From positions 62,001-126,000 of the forward strand of contig NZ_JAFBEX010000014.1 in assembly GCF_016908975.1 (NCBI RefSeq): 64,000 nucleotides of DNA, written 5' to 3'. This DNA is from Neobacillus cucumis (GTDB lineage: Bacteria; Bacillota; Bacilli; Bacillales; Cytobacillaceae). A model generated the notes under the pieces. That model was not told where the DNA came from. It did no database searches and was given only the letters and a program-made list of their open reading frames with translations. The translations under genes were made by a program, and so were the position numbers. The first letter of the stretch is position 1, and each line of letters opens with the position of its first letter. Of the stretch, positions 27,230 through 35,931 are shown piece by piece.

Positions 27230-28522
27230 TTAGGAGGGATGAACAATTTCTAATGATTTGATATGGTAGCCATCGACTTCAAGCACTTTAAACTCATGGT
27301 TACCATGGTGAATTTTTTCACCTTCAGCTACATCCATATTTTGTGACAATACCCAGCCGCCGATCGTATCGATATCCGTATCATCCAAATTCAAACCAAA
27401 TAGATCGTTTATTTCTTCGATCAGGACTTTTCCATCGACGATCGTTTTATTTTCACTAATCTGATTAATTTCAGGGACTTCATCCGCATCAAATTCATCG
27501 CGAATTTCCCCTACAATTTCCTCAAGAATATCCTCAACGGTTACTAATCCAGCCGTTCCGCCATACTCATCCATGAGAATCGCCATATGAACGCGGTCTT
27601 TCTGCATTCTAAGCAGCAAATCGTGGATGGCAATCGATTCAATCACCTGGATGACAGGGCGTACATAATTTTCAATTGGCGTTTCTAAATTTTTATGGAT
27701 AATGTAATCCGTTAAAACTTCTTTCATATTCACCATACCTACGATATGATCTTTTTCACCATCAATAACGGGGTATCTTGTATAATTTTCATTTTTGAAG
27801 ATTTCGAGGCATTCGGCTAACGTTTGGGATTTATCAAAAGCAATAATCTCCGTACGAGGCACCATAATTTCCTTTGCAATTCGCTCATCAAATTCAAAAA
27901 TATTGTTTACATATTTAAACTCCGATTGATTGATCTCGCCACTCTTATAACTTTCATTAATAATTAATTGGAGTTCTTCTTCCGAATGCGCCGCCTCGTG
28001 TTCTGAAGCAGGTTTCAATCCAAATAGTCCTACAACTAATCGAGCAGAACCATTTAATCCTTTAATAAAAGGATACATCAATCTATAGAATACGATCATT
28101 GGGCGAGCGAACAGCAATGTGACATTCTCCGCTTTTTGGATCGCAAACGTTTTGGGGGCAAGTTCCCCCACTACAACGTGTATGAATGTAACAGATGCAA
28201 ACGCAATAATTAAGGATGCGATACCTGAAACGGTCTCAGGTAAGTTTAAGCTAACAAATAATGGGTGAAGGATATGCTCTACCGTTGGTTCTCCCAACCA
28301 TCCTAAACCTAACGCCGTAACTGTGATTCCTAGCTGACAGGCAGAAAGATACTCATCAAGGTTGGAAACAATTTTTTTGGCTGCAATGGCCTTTTTGTTC
28401 CCTTCCTCAACGAGCTGGTCAATACGGGAACTACGAATCTTAACAATAGCAAATTCATAAGCTACGAAAAATGCGGTAAGCCCAATAAGGATTGCTATTA
28501 TTAACAAATTTATAATGGTCAA
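27230..28522 (-). CDS. CNNM/CorC-family membrane protein (hemolysin-like, YhdP/YrkA type)
   Basis: About 430 residues. The DUF21 membrane domain covers residues 1-190 (AFFVAYEFAIVKIRSSRID is typical), two CBS domains about 205-330 (PVIDGEKDHIVGMVNMKEVL; AILMDEYGGTAGLVTVEDIL), and a CorC_HlyC domain the last 80. B. subtilis relatives act in magnesium export or homeostasis. A GTG 12 codons earlier overlaps its own GGAGG and cannot be read well; AAGGAG four nt before TTG 28522 suggests the start used here. It follows a MerR gene closely, the arrangement also found with yhdP. Confidence 0.87.
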   Translation of the reverse strand: MTIINLLIIAILIGLTAFFVAYEFAIVKIRSSRIDQLVEEGNKKAIAAKKIVSNLDEYLSACQLGITVTALGLGWLGEPTVEHILHPLFVSLNLPETVSGIASLIIAFASVTFIHVVVGELAPKTFAIQKAENVTLLFARPMIVFYRLMYPFIKGLNGSARLVVGLFGLKPASEHEAAHSEEELQLIINESYKSGEINQSEFKYVNNIFEFDERIAKEIMVPRTEIIAFDKSQTLAECLEIFKNENYTRYPVIDGEKDHIVGMVNMKEVLTDYIIHKNLETPIENYVRPVIQVIESIAIHDLLLRMQKDRVHMAILMDEYGGTAGLVTVEDILEEIVGEIRDEFDADEVPEINQISENKTIVDGKVLIEEINDLFGLNLDDTDIDTIGGWVLSQNMDVAEGEKIHHGNHEFKVLEVDGYHIKSLEIVHPS

Positions 28523-28587
28523 TAGTCTCCTTACTCTATGGAAAAGTAAGGAATCCACCTCCTGGTTTTTTAGAAATAATTTAAGGT

Positions 28588-29001
28588 TTAGCCAAATAGT
28601 AATAACAAGGTTTGCGCCAACGTAACTCCCTGTAAGGAAAGTTTATTGACGAGCATTTCTTTTTCCTCTTTGTTTAATTCCCGAAGAATAGGCTCCATAA
28701 ACTTTATTTCCTCTTTCAAATGTTCCATAAGAACCGCAATCTGATCACAATGCTGTTCTACTTTCTCTTTATCTATTATATTTTCAGAATGAAGCATTTT
28801 AATGTAAGATTTTATTTCCTCAAGCGGCATATTAAGAGTTTTATAATGTTCCACCAGCTCCAAAATCTTAACCGAATCTTCTCCATACATCCGATAATTA
28901 GATTCTGTTCTGGCCGGGGTCAGTAAGCCTATTTGGGTGTAATAATCAATCGTTCTCTTCGATACATTCATTAAACCGGCTATTTCACCAATCCGATACA
29001 A
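28588..29001 (-). CDS. MerR-family transcriptional regulator
   Basis: A 137-residue regulator. YRIGEIAGLMNVSKRTIDYY is the MerR helix-turn-helix, followed by the wing (YRMYGEDSVKIL) and a coiled coil. The C-terminus is hydrophobic (TLAQTLLLLFG) and lacks the Cys pairs of metal-sensing members, so a metal ligand is unlikely. The CNNM gene is the likely cotranscribed target. Confidence 0.87.
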   Translation of the reverse strand: MYRIGEIAGLMNVSKRTIDYYTQIGLLTPARTESNYRMYGEDSVKILELVEHYKTLNMPLEEIKSYIKMLHSENIIDKEKVEQHCDQIAVLMEHLKEEIKFMEPILRELNKEEKEMLVNKLSLQGVTLAQTLLLLFG

Positions 29002-29077
29002 CTTCCCAACTTACTCACCCCTTTCTAATTATATTAACCTTAACACGTCCAAACCGTACAGTCAACGTAACGGTTTG

Positions 29078-29132
29078 GAATCATGGGGACGGTTCTTTTG
29101 ATTCGGAATCATGAGAACCGTCCCCATGATTC
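29078..29132. repeat. GGGGACGGTTCT inverted repeat, locus 3
   Basis: GAATCATGGGGACGGTTCTT and its inverse AGAACCGTCCCCATGATTC around TTGATTCGGAATCATG. It lies just upstream of the MerR gene promoter region. Confidence 0.9.
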
Positions 29133-29222
29133 TATTTATAATGATTATAAAGAAGGATTGTTTTTTTACTAATAGCTGTTATTATTTATTTATCTTCCAA
29201 AAATGAAGGAGGTCTTGAAGTG

Positions 29223-29336
29223 ATGACTGCAACTAAAACGGTGTGTCAAAAGTGTGGAGTTCAAATAAAAAATCTGAAGCATAGTACTAAATGTGGCTGT
29301 GGAGTAAAATTAAAGACGTTTAAATCCATAGTATAA
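29223..29336 (+). CDS. Zinc-ribbon microprotein, 37 aa
   Basis: AAGGAGGT is 9 nt before ATG, an almost perfect ribosome binding site. The peptide has CQKCG, then 14 residues later CGCG, in a basic setting (MTATKTVCQKCGVQ). Two Cys pairs at this distance suggest a mini zinc ribbon. It stands alone between the MerR and EamA genes. No family name known to me. Confidence 0.7.
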   Translation: MTATKTVCQKCGVQIKNLKHSTKCGCGVKLKTFKSIV

Positions 29337-29362
29337 ATCCCCGGACAAAAGACCAGGGATTC
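29336..29362. terminator. Weak hairpin between microprotein and EamA genes
   Basis: ATCCCCGG / CCAGGGAT with an ACAAAAGA loop, between convergent genes. No long T-run. Confidence 0.4.
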
Positions 29363-29365
29363 ATC

Positions 29366-30307
29366 TTACATAATTTTAGATTGTTTACTTCTTAAACTCT
29401 TCGCCAAACGGACGTTTGACCCAAGATTTGATCGCAAATTAGGCAGCGAAATGATGATTGTGCCAAGAATAATGATCAATGCCCCTACCCCTGACACCCA
29501 GGTAACCGTCTCATGATAAAAAACTGCCCCAAGCAGCATCGCGAGAATCGGCGATACAAACAGCCAGGTAGAAGGAAAAACAGGGTTTGTCTTTGAAACC
29601 AGCCAGTAATAGAGAGTGTGTCCGCCCATGGAACCAAACACAATCAAATAAACATACGATCCGACCGCGGCTGGACTCACTAATGCACCCCAATGAATAG
29701 ACTCCGTACCAAGCGATAAAAGCATTAACAGGACCCCGCCATGCATCATTTGCACTGCATTCAAAGCAATCGGAGAAACCTTGCTAAATTGGTCCATCAC
29801 CCGTTTCGAGTAAATCGTTCCTGATGCATAAAACACCTCACCCACAATAATCAACAGACAGCCCGCCAGCATAAAAGCATTCATATGAAAAGTAAAACTC
29901 GGCAAAATCAGAAGAAAAACCCCCATGATTCCGACAAGGCAGCCGATAAACGAGCTGGAATGAGCTTTAATTTTTAAAATAAATGTTTGAATCAGTAAAA
30001 TCATCATCGGTCCAGTCGCCGACAGTACCGCAGCTGTTCCGGATGGAACAAATTGTTCTGCCCAATAAAGGGTCGCAAACGTACCGAACGTCAATCCAAT
30101 CCCTGTCAAGAGCATCTCCTTCCGAAAAAACAAACCGACAGGAGTCTTTCTTTTTAAAACCATAACCGCAAATAGAATCAAACCAGCAATAAAAAAGCGA
30201 AGGCCCGCGGAGAAAAAAGGCGGTACACCCGCATCAATCCCAATTTTAATCGCAAGAAAAGTCGTACTAAAAATCAAACACATAAACAAGTAACCAAACA
30301 AAACCAT
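29366..30307 (-). CDS. EamA/DMT-family exporter
   Basis: A 313-residue transporter of ten helices in two EamA repeats (residues about 1-140 and 150-295). FSTTFLAIKIGIDAGVPPFF is the typical first helix pair. Members export amino acids or other metabolites. It is divergent from a MocR-type regulator 114 bp away, a common pairing that suggests the regulator controls it. Confidence 0.88.
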   Translation of the reverse strand: MVLFGYLFMCLIFSTTFLAIKIGIDAGVPPFFSAGLRFFIAGLILFAVMVLKRKTPVGLFFRKEMLLTGIGLTFGTFATLYWAEQFVPSGTAAVLSATGPMMILLIQTFILKIKAHSSSFIGCLVGIMGVFLLILPSFTFHMNAFMLAGCLLIIVGEVFYASGTIYSKRVMDQFSKVSPIALNAVQMMHGGVLLMLLSLGTESIHWGALVSPAAVGSYVYLIVFGSMGGHTLYYWLVSKTNPVFPSTWLFVSPILAMLLGAVFYHETVTWVSGVGALIIILGTIIISLPNLRSNLGSNVRLAKSLRSKQSKIM

Positions 30308-30421
30308 TGTCTATTCCTCCTTTTCGCTCCATTATAGAGGAAGGCGAATAGAACAGATGAACAACCTTAGACCAGTTGACGCCAAAACATGCTAAAATCA
30401 AAGGGGATGGGAGGAAAGACC

Positions 30422-31813
30422 ATGAATGGCGATTATTTGTTTAAACAAGTCTATGACTTTTGTCTACACCGCATCGAGCGGGGGGAATGGAAAAAAGATG
30501 AAAAGCTCCCGTCGATTCGAAATTTAGCTGTTGATATGAATGTTCATCGCTTAACCGTATTAAAGGCCTATCAGCTGCTGAAACAGGAAAATAAAATCTA
30601 TGTCAAAGATAAATCCGGTTATTACGTGCAATCGGGTGAAAAGGTAAATCAGGATACCCCCATCGTCTCGGGCTATGTGCAGAAAAACCATCTATCAGAA
30701 ATCCATCGAATACCGGCTGCCTATCAATTTTCCCAGGCATTAATTGATCCCAACCTTTTGCCAAACCGTTATATTTCAGATTATGTGAAGAAAGTTTTTG
30801 ACCTCTATCCGAAAGTACTCTCTACCTATTCAACCGTTCAAGGTGACGAAGAGCTGCGTCAATCGCTTTCCCACTATTTTAACCGTCAGTATAAAATGGT
30901 GACCACTCCAGACGATCTTTTTATTACGACAGGTTCCCAACAGGCCATTCACCTGATTGCCCAGGCCTTTGTGAAAAAAAGAGATACGATTTTATTAGAG
31001 CGGCCCAGTTATAGTTCAGCGATTGATATCTTTCGAGCCATCGGGGCCAATATTATGACGGTCGACATCCATCCGGACGGATATGATTTAGAGCAGCTTG
31101 AAACGATCATGAAAAAACACAAACCACGATTGTTTTATCTGAATCCAACTTTTCATAATCCAACCGGCTACACGGTTCCCTCTTCCCAGCGGAAGCAGCT
31201 GGTCCAGTTAGCCGAGCAGTATCGCTGTCTTTTAATCGAAGATGACGCCTACAGCGACATCTATTTTGACAAGGAGCCGCCCCTGCCCATGTATACCTAT
31301 GATACATCCGGCATGGTGATTTATATCAAAAGCTTTTGCAAATATATATCGCCGGGCTTAAGGATTGCTGTGATGATGAATGGACAGTCAGCTGTGAGGA
31401 AGTCGCTGTTTGCCGTAAAAGCGCTGGCGGATAATGGTTCGCCTCTTCTAAATCAAAAAATTTTTCTTCACTATTTTTCTTCCTCCAGGCTGCAGAAGCA
31501 TGTGGAGAAATTGCGTATTGCTTTGCAAATACGTAAAGAGGTGATGGAGGAAGCGATGGCCGTCACTGATTGGCATTGGACCAGCCCGAATGGGGGACTA
31601 AATTTGTGGGTGCAGCTGCCAGGCGGGCTTTCAACAGAGGAGTTGTTAGCCACGAGCCTCGAGCACTCGATTTCTTTTGTTCCAGGGCAGATTTGTGATC
31701 CTTTACAGGAACCCTCTTCGTGGCTGCGATTAAGTTATTCGTTTGCGAATGAGGAACAGATTTCGAATGGGATGCGGAGGTTTATTGAGGTGGTTGGGTT
31801 AGGGGCCAATTAG
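30422..31813 (+). CDS. MocR-type regulator (GntR HTH fused to PLP aminotransferase fold)
   Basis: A 463-residue fusion. Residues 1-75 are a GntR winged helix (KLPSIRNLAVDMNVHRLTVL). From about 95 on it is an aminotransferase class I fold, with NPTFHNPTGY, the Asp/Tyr of EDDAYSDI and the PLP Lys in YIKSFCKYISPGLR. By family knowledge the domain binds PLP and an amino acid to control neighbouring genes rather than act as an enzyme. Start ATG 30422 follows GGGAGGA; the frame opens earlier at 30389 without a site. Confidence 0.9.
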   Translation: MNGDYLFKQVYDFCLHRIERGEWKKDEKLPSIRNLAVDMNVHRLTVLKAYQLLKQENKIYVKDKSGYYVQSGEKVNQDTPIVSGYVQKNHLSEIHRIPAAYQFSQALIDPNLLPNRYISDYVKKVFDLYPKVLSTYSTVQGDEELRQSLSHYFNRQYKMVTTPDDLFITTGSQQAIHLIAQAFVKKRDTILLERPSYSSAIDIFRAIGANIMTVDIHPDGYDLEQLETIMKKHKPRLFYLNPTFHNPTGYTVPSSQRKQLVQLAEQYRCLLIEDDAYSDIYFDKEPPLPMYTYDTSGMVIYIKSFCKYISPGLRIAVMMNGQSAVRKSLFAVKALADNGSPLLNQKIFLHYFSSSRLQKHVEKLRIALQIRKEVMEEAMAVTDWHWTSPNGGLNLWVQLPGGLSTEELLATSLEHSISFVPGQICDPLQEPSSWLRLSYSFANEEQISNGMRRFIEVVGLGAN

Positions 31814-31814
31814 T

Positions 31815-32092
31815 CTGAACCCTTGATGGATGACTGACTATCTCCTGTAGGACTAGCGGGCGGCGGTCTTCTGGTTTTTGAACCTTTATTATCGCCTGTA
31901 CGTTCGCGGACGGTGCTTCTTCGGGGGTTTTGAGCCTCTCTTATCCCCCTTACGTTGGCAGCCGGCCTCCTTCGGGGGTTTTGAACCTTTCTTATCCCCC
32001 GTATGTTGGCGAACGGCGATCCTTCGGGGGTTTTGAACCTCTCTTATCCCCCGTACGTTGGCGGACGGTGCCTCTTCGGGGGTTTTGAACCA
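31815..32092. repeat. 52-bp tandem repeat array C, about 5 units
   Basis: Units share TTCGGGGGTTTTGAACC and TTATCCCCCGTACGTTGG. The TGAACC position recurs at 31879, 31931, 31982, 32034 and 32086; a degenerate first copy is at 31815. It shares CTTCGGGGGTTTTGAACC and unit length with array A at 1129-1346. A minus-strand open frame across it changes frame each unit and is not coding. Confidence 0.9.
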
Positions 32093-32240
32093 AAATGAAT
32101 TCCTTTTTGTGACCATTTTTACTCTTTACTTTCGTCCATGGGCAAAATATGAAATTTTTTTGACCGCTGACGCCCATCCTCTCATCAACACGGACACAAA
32201 AATCCACACCGCTCCTAACAAAAACCATCCCACCACAGCT

Positions 32241-32735
32241 TTAATCAGCTTTACAACTAATCCATTTCCTATGTAATGGAAGTATAAACCTAAATACGAC
32301 CACATACAAAGGAATCGAAATATAGAAACTCCAGCCATGAGGTTTCATATATCCGACACTCCGCATGCCCAATTCAACCAAGGTAGAAATCATCGTAAAT
32401 AGGATCGCTAGCTTCCATTTATTTGTACGGGTTAAGTAATTTAAATAAATGACGGAAAAAGAGGATGGTATAAGACTGTAACTTAAAAACTCGCCTAATC
32501 CAGTGATCTTCGGATTCCCAAAATCCACTAAATCTAACATCTTACCTAAAACAGAATCAGAAATCCAAGCAATATATCCAACAATACCAAACGTAACATA
32601 AAATTCTCTCCAACCGATTCCTTTTTTAGGCATAAAAAGAGCATACAAAAGCAATACCAATGAGAGCAGAATTGGCAGCCAACTTCCTTGCGAATATAGA
32701 TCTAAATTCTTCACGAACGAATTCAAAATGCTCAC
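32241..32735 (-). CDS. Integral membrane protein of unknown function (CBO0543-like)
   Basis: A 164-residue protein with five hydrophobic segments (about residues 18-33, 47-62, 84-102, 107-122, 135-153). The layout recalls the CBO0543 family of Firmicutes, but I hold this lightly. Past its stop another minus-strand frame (32126-32270) encodes a further helix, VVGWFLLGAVWIFVSVLM, so the present stop could come from a frameshift that shortened the protein. Confidence 0.6.
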   Translation of the reverse strand: MSILNSFVKNLDLYSQGSWLPILLSLVLLLYALFMPKKGIGWREFYVTFGIVGYIAWISDSVLGKMLDLVDFGNPKITGLGEFLSYSLIPSSFSVIYLNYLTRTNKWKLAILFTMISTLVELGMRSVGYMKPHGWSFYISIPLYVVVFRFILPLHRKWISCKAD

Positions 32736-32776
32736 CTCTGCCTTATTATCTCCTAAGTCAAGGTAAATATTTCAAG

Positions 32777-32858
32777 GAATCATGGGGACGGCTCTCTTGA
32801 TTCCACAAAATCAAAGGGACGGTTCTTATGCTTCCGAAGCAGAGAACCGTCCCCGTGT
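32777..32858. repeat. GGGGACGGTTCT repeat, locus 4
   Basis: A half-copy with one change (ACGGCTCTC) and a full inverted pair, AGGGACGGTTCTTATG / GAGAACCGTCCCC. The arrangement copies locus 2 closely. Confidence 0.88.
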
Positions 32859-32886
32859 TTCTTACCGCAAATCCAATTACCATAAC

Positions 32887-33069
32887 CTAAGACCACCAAC
32901 TATTCAGTACTCGATAAAGGGCATGAATTAATATACCAATTCCAAAGGCGAGCAAAATAATATGACTGAGGCTGACTGTATGCTTCCGTTTATTTTGTAG
33001 AAAAAGTATGATCCATAGAATCGCTTGAATAATATAAAGCGAGCCCGTTATAAATGCATTTCCTGTCAA
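32887..33069 (-). CDS. Small two-helix membrane protein, 60 aa
   Basis: TTG start with AAAGGGG 8 nt upstream. Two helices (LYIIQAILWIILFLQ and SHIILLAFGIGILIHALY) with a basic loop NKRKH between. The only ribosome binding site lies within the glycine-riboswitch-like segment upstream. No family recognised. Length and composition look like a genuine gene. Confidence 0.6.
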   Translation of the reverse strand: MTGNAFITGSLYIIQAILWIILFLQNKRKHTVSLSHIILLAFGIGILIHALYRVLNSWWS

Positions 33070-33071
33070 AA

Positions 33072-33157
33072 GCAGATCCCCTTTGGTGGCGTGGCATATA
33101 TAGGAATATGCGCTCTCTAGAGTTACGTCCTGTTATGGTTCTTTTACCTGAGAGATT
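33072..33157 (-). ncRNA. Partial glycine-riboswitch-like RNA
   Basis: On the minus strand, AATCTCTCAGGTAAAAGAAC (33138-33157) matches the 3' part of a gcvT-type glycine aptamer. After a short linker, ACTCTAGAGAGCGC and then GCCACCAAAGGGGATCTGC (33072-33090) match the 5' half of the second aptamer in the tandem form. The 5' half of aptamer 1 and the closing 3' strand of aptamer 2 are not seen. It ends two bp before the TTG of a 60-aa membrane protein, whose ribosome binding site is the conserved AAAGGGG. It may be a relic or a shortened regulator. Confidence 0.5.
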
Positions 33158-33251
33158 TATTCCTAGGATTTTATGTGTAAATAATATCTGAATATTCCAT
33201 CAAATTCTAGTTAAATGTTAGGAAAGATAACATAGAATTTACTGCAAACAA

Positions 33252-33282
33252 AAAGTCCTTTCCCTAAGCGGAGGACTTTTTC
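33252..33282 (-). terminator. Terminator after the M50B-like pseudogene
   Basis: AAAAAGTCCT / AGGACTTTTT hairpin, T-rich on both strands, 8 bp beyond the pseudogene stop. Confidence 0.75.
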
Positions 33283-33927
33283 AAAAAACCTAAAATGGAA
33301 AGCCTAAAAAATTCCGAACAAAGTAATACCCTACATAAAGAGTCTGGCCAAACAGGACCATTCCCAAAACAACCGCTGGAACAAACTTTGTTTGAACCAA
33401 TGCCGCCTTTCTGCCTGGATTGCCTCTAGTCATTAATGATTGTCTGCACACCTGAATCGCCCCCACAATCGACTGAGAAAACAGAACCGAAGCTAGCAAT
33501 ATACTTAGATGAACGAGAACCATGTCAGTTCGAAAATAAACCGGCAAGGCTAGCAGAACAACAAGCGAAATCCCCCAAATCACCCCATAAGTGTTACGGA
33601 TCCACAACACCAAGGCAAGCACACAAAGCCCTAAAAATAAATAAATAAATAAATAAATAGTTAAATGATAGTATCCTCGAGTGACTAAATAAAACAGCCC
33701 AATCGCGGCCAGAGATGCACCCGTATAGCCGGCATACGAGATGAGCGCTTTTTTAAACGATGATGTCAGATTTACTGTTGCCGCCCAGATCCATCGCTAT
33801 ACAGAAGGATTTTATTTTTCCTAGCACCCTCTAAGCTAAGACTAATCACAAGATGGACCAAGTTGTGGACGTGCGCTAAATAGACTCTCACAACGGGAAC
33901 CCTGCTGCCCAGAAACGCTGCTACCAA

Positions 33928-34259
33928 CTGAACCCTCACCCCATTGAAATAGGGTGGTTCTAAAAAATTAGACCTTCTTTAAATGAAGAATGCATGTACT
34001 TTTCCCTTTCCTTACTAAACAAGAAGATGGTTCTTGTCGTTCAGACTCATGAGTTTTCCATGCAACATTCGCGAACGAACAGCTCTTCCACGCAAAAGAA
34101 TTACAGTCTTAGACATGGCGGAAACCAGACGATTTCCAGTCGCCGTTTAGTATTCACATCCGGCTTTAACCTGCCAAACAAGAATTACCTAAAACTCACG
34201 TCGTAGAGTTCCTGTTCTTCCGTAGGATTCAACACGGCAAAGGTTTGTATGATACAATA
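33928..34259 (-). ncRNA. Candidate omega (reRNA) guide RNA region of the TnpB element
   Basis: The 330 bp between the tnpB stop and the element's right end contain no gene. On the minus strand it holds GGCGACTGGAAATCGTC, very like the conserved motif near the end of IS605-type omega RNAs, and ends in a terminal hairpin. By analogy the guide would be read from DNA past 33928, that is, the M50B pseudogene. Inferred from position and motif only. Confidence 0.5.
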
Positions 34260-35684
34260 TTAAAACCCGATACTTGATATAAACTTTTTATTTAATGACC
34301 GAAGAGTCTCTTCGGTTTTTTTATAGTTTTCAAAAAACGAAAAATAATCGGTTAAACACTTCTCTCGGTTTACTTTATTTTTCATATTATTTACGTTTTT
34401 AATTAACCAGGCAGAATAACAATCTCGCTGTATTTTTGTCCCGTCTGGGAGGACATGAAATCGTTGAGATAACTTCTTCTTTTGGTAATCATCTAAGACA
34501 TGGCAATATTGACTAGCTTTTACCGTCCAGGTATTGATATATTCAATCTCCTTTCCTTGATAAGATAGTTTTGTATGAACGATTCTTAAAAACATACTCG
34601 GAGCTTTATATCCAATCCTCTTACCGAAATTCGTTTTCTGAAGTCCCTTGTAATTCATCTTTTCGCAAAATACCTTGTTACCCATCTTAAGGATCGTATT
34701 AGCTAGTTTATTGTGCATGATTTTCCGAACAGCGGCGATCTTACGGCAGATTTCTTTTAGGTTAATAAATAGTTTCCAATAACGCTTGGAACGCAACCAT
34801 TTATCTCTGTTTCCTTTTTTTATAGTCCCGTTTTCATGGTACTTATTTGGATTGGTCGCTCTTCTGGACCTATCCATTTTTCTCAGAATAAGTCGTTTTT
34901 CTTTCTCCAACATATCTAAACTTTCACAAAACTCCTCAATTATCACTTCTTTATTAGAGACAGCAGCTACGGTTGAGATGCCAATATCTATACCGACTTC
35001 GCCATCAAAAGGTTCTTGCTTTTGTGGAGGGATACCTTTTAGAATTAATTGCAAATAATATTTGGTTTTTCCTTTAATCGTCTTACGAACTAAACGGCAA
35101 TAGGCAATTTCGTCGTGTAATGCCTTTTGGATGTATGTATCCTTCAATGGGATATGCACATTCATTTTTAAACCATTCCAATGCAAAATTCCGTTTTCGT
35201 AAGTTAATCCCGCCCTATTATTCTTTCCTTCAACCGAATCGAATTTTCCATATTTTTTAAAATGAACCTTTTTACCTTTATTGAAAAGATAGTCAGAAAT
35301 AGATTTCCAAACTTGAAGGGCAATTTTCTGTACGACATGAGAATCTAAATGAACCTTTTGTTTATGTTTTGGATTCTTTGGCTTCTTTTGTTTAAAATGT
35401 TTGCCCATTTCTTTGACAATTCGTTCAGCCCCTTTTTGAGAAACATCAAATTTATCTCTGATTTTCCTAAGTGCAGATGACCGTTCTTCGGATTTTTCTT
35501 CCCTCATCCAAAATTGATACTCCTCATCGCCTCTCATATGAGAAATATTCTCCAGCATTTTCCCCTTGCAAGCATTGTAGATATGCCGTGCAATTTCAAA
35601 TCTTGTTTCTAATATATGTAGTTGAAATGTTTCTATAGGCAAATCGAGTTCCACTATATAACATAATTTTTTCTCCTTTGTCAT
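34260..35684 (-). CDS. tnpB: TnpB-family RNA-guided nuclease lacking the zinc ribbon
   Basis: A 474-residue OrfB/TnpB homologue, near the upper end of family length. RuvC-I is VGIDIGISTVAAVS (D233), RuvC-II FCEKMNYKGL (E341), RuvC-III IQRDCYSAWL (D421), so the catalytic triad is intact. The region between RuvC-II and III, where TnpB normally has CxxC...CxxC, reads ASQYCHVLDDYQKKKLSQRF with a single Cys. This matches a TnpB subgroup that ends in QRDxYSAxLI. It should cleave DNA under guide RNA and help maintain the element after TnpA action. Confidence 0.88.
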   Translation of the reverse strand: MTKEKKLCYIVELDLPIETFQLHILETRFEIARHIYNACKGKMLENISHMRGDEEYQFWMREEKSEERSSALRKIRDKFDVSQKGAERIVKEMGKHFKQKKPKNPKHKQKVHLDSHVVQKIALQVWKSISDYLFNKGKKVHFKKYGKFDSVEGKNNRAGLTYENGILHWNGLKMNVHIPLKDTYIQKALHDEIAYCRLVRKTIKGKTKYYLQLILKGIPPQKQEPFDGEVGIDIGISTVAAVSNKEVIIEEFCESLDMLEKEKRLILRKMDRSRRATNPNKYHENGTIKKGNRDKWLRSKRYWKLFINLKEICRKIAAVRKIMHNKLANTILKMGNKVFCEKMNYKGLQKTNFGKRIGYKAPSMFLRIVHTKLSYQGKEIEYINTWTVKASQYCHVLDDYQKKKLSQRFHVLPDGTKIQRDCYSAWLIKNVNNMKNKVNREKCLTDYFSFFENYKKTEETLRSLNKKFISSIGF

Positions 35685-35888
35685 TTCGCCGCCACCACCG
35701 AACTAATGTTCTATATAATTAATTATATGGATAATTATAGAAAATATCAATTATTAAGATTCAAGAAGGATACAAAAAACAGGCATTCATCACCTCATTA
35801 AAATAAGGTGATGAATGCCTGTTGAAATCGTAAATCAGAATCAACGTGGTTGTGCTCAAATGAACTCCTCCTCTCTACGTCAGATAGA

Positions 35889-35926
35889 AAGAGAAGCACC
35901 AAGCTATTGTTTGGTGCTCCTCTCCC
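35889..35926. terminator. Hairpin after the PspA-like gene
   Basis: GAGAAGCACCAA / TTTGGTGCTCCTCTC between the PspA-like stop and the M50B-like start. No strong U-tract, so it may be an intercistronic processing hairpin. Confidence 0.5.
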
Positions 35927-35931
35927 TTCAA

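Larger units (their letters stand above)
33928..35829 (-). mobile_element. IS200/IS605-type element with tnpB only, about 1.9 kb
   Basis: The edges are set by the interrupted gene: host sequence resumes cleanly at 33927 and 35830. The tnpB-proximal left end follows GATTTAC, like the TTAC target of IS608, and contains a perfect hairpin CAGGCATTCATCACCT / AGGTGATGAATGCCTG (35776-35821). The far end has a hairpin GAACCACCCTATT / GGGGTGAGGGTTC. No TnpA is encoded, so it depends on a transposase in trans. Confidence 0.8.
33290..35859 (-). pseudogene. M50B-like membrane protein gene, interrupted by a TnpB element and frameshifted
   Basis: Codons 1-10 (35859-35830, TTG start after GAGGAGG) read LSTTTLILIY, like the paralogue at 47632 (MNTTTWIFIY). 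The TnpB element follows directly. Beyond it the frame resumes at 33927 as LVAAFLGSRVPVVRVYLAHV, then HNLVHLVISLSLEG and LYSDGSG. A stop at 33772-33774 marks a frameshift; the next frame continues SSFKKALISYAGY to the end at 33290. A TAAA microsatellite (33636-33659) also lies in it. Rejoined, the protein would be about 220 residues. It is third in a unit after the PspA-like gene. Confidence 0.85.

Noticed and set aside
31889-32116. Minus-strand open frames over tandem array C
   Set aside because: Apparent protein repeats come from the DNA repeat; frames shift each unit.
32126-32338. Separate 70-codon membrane protein
   Set aside because: It overlaps the tail of the 32241-32735 gene in another frame and has no start signals. 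Kept only as a hint of a frameshift.
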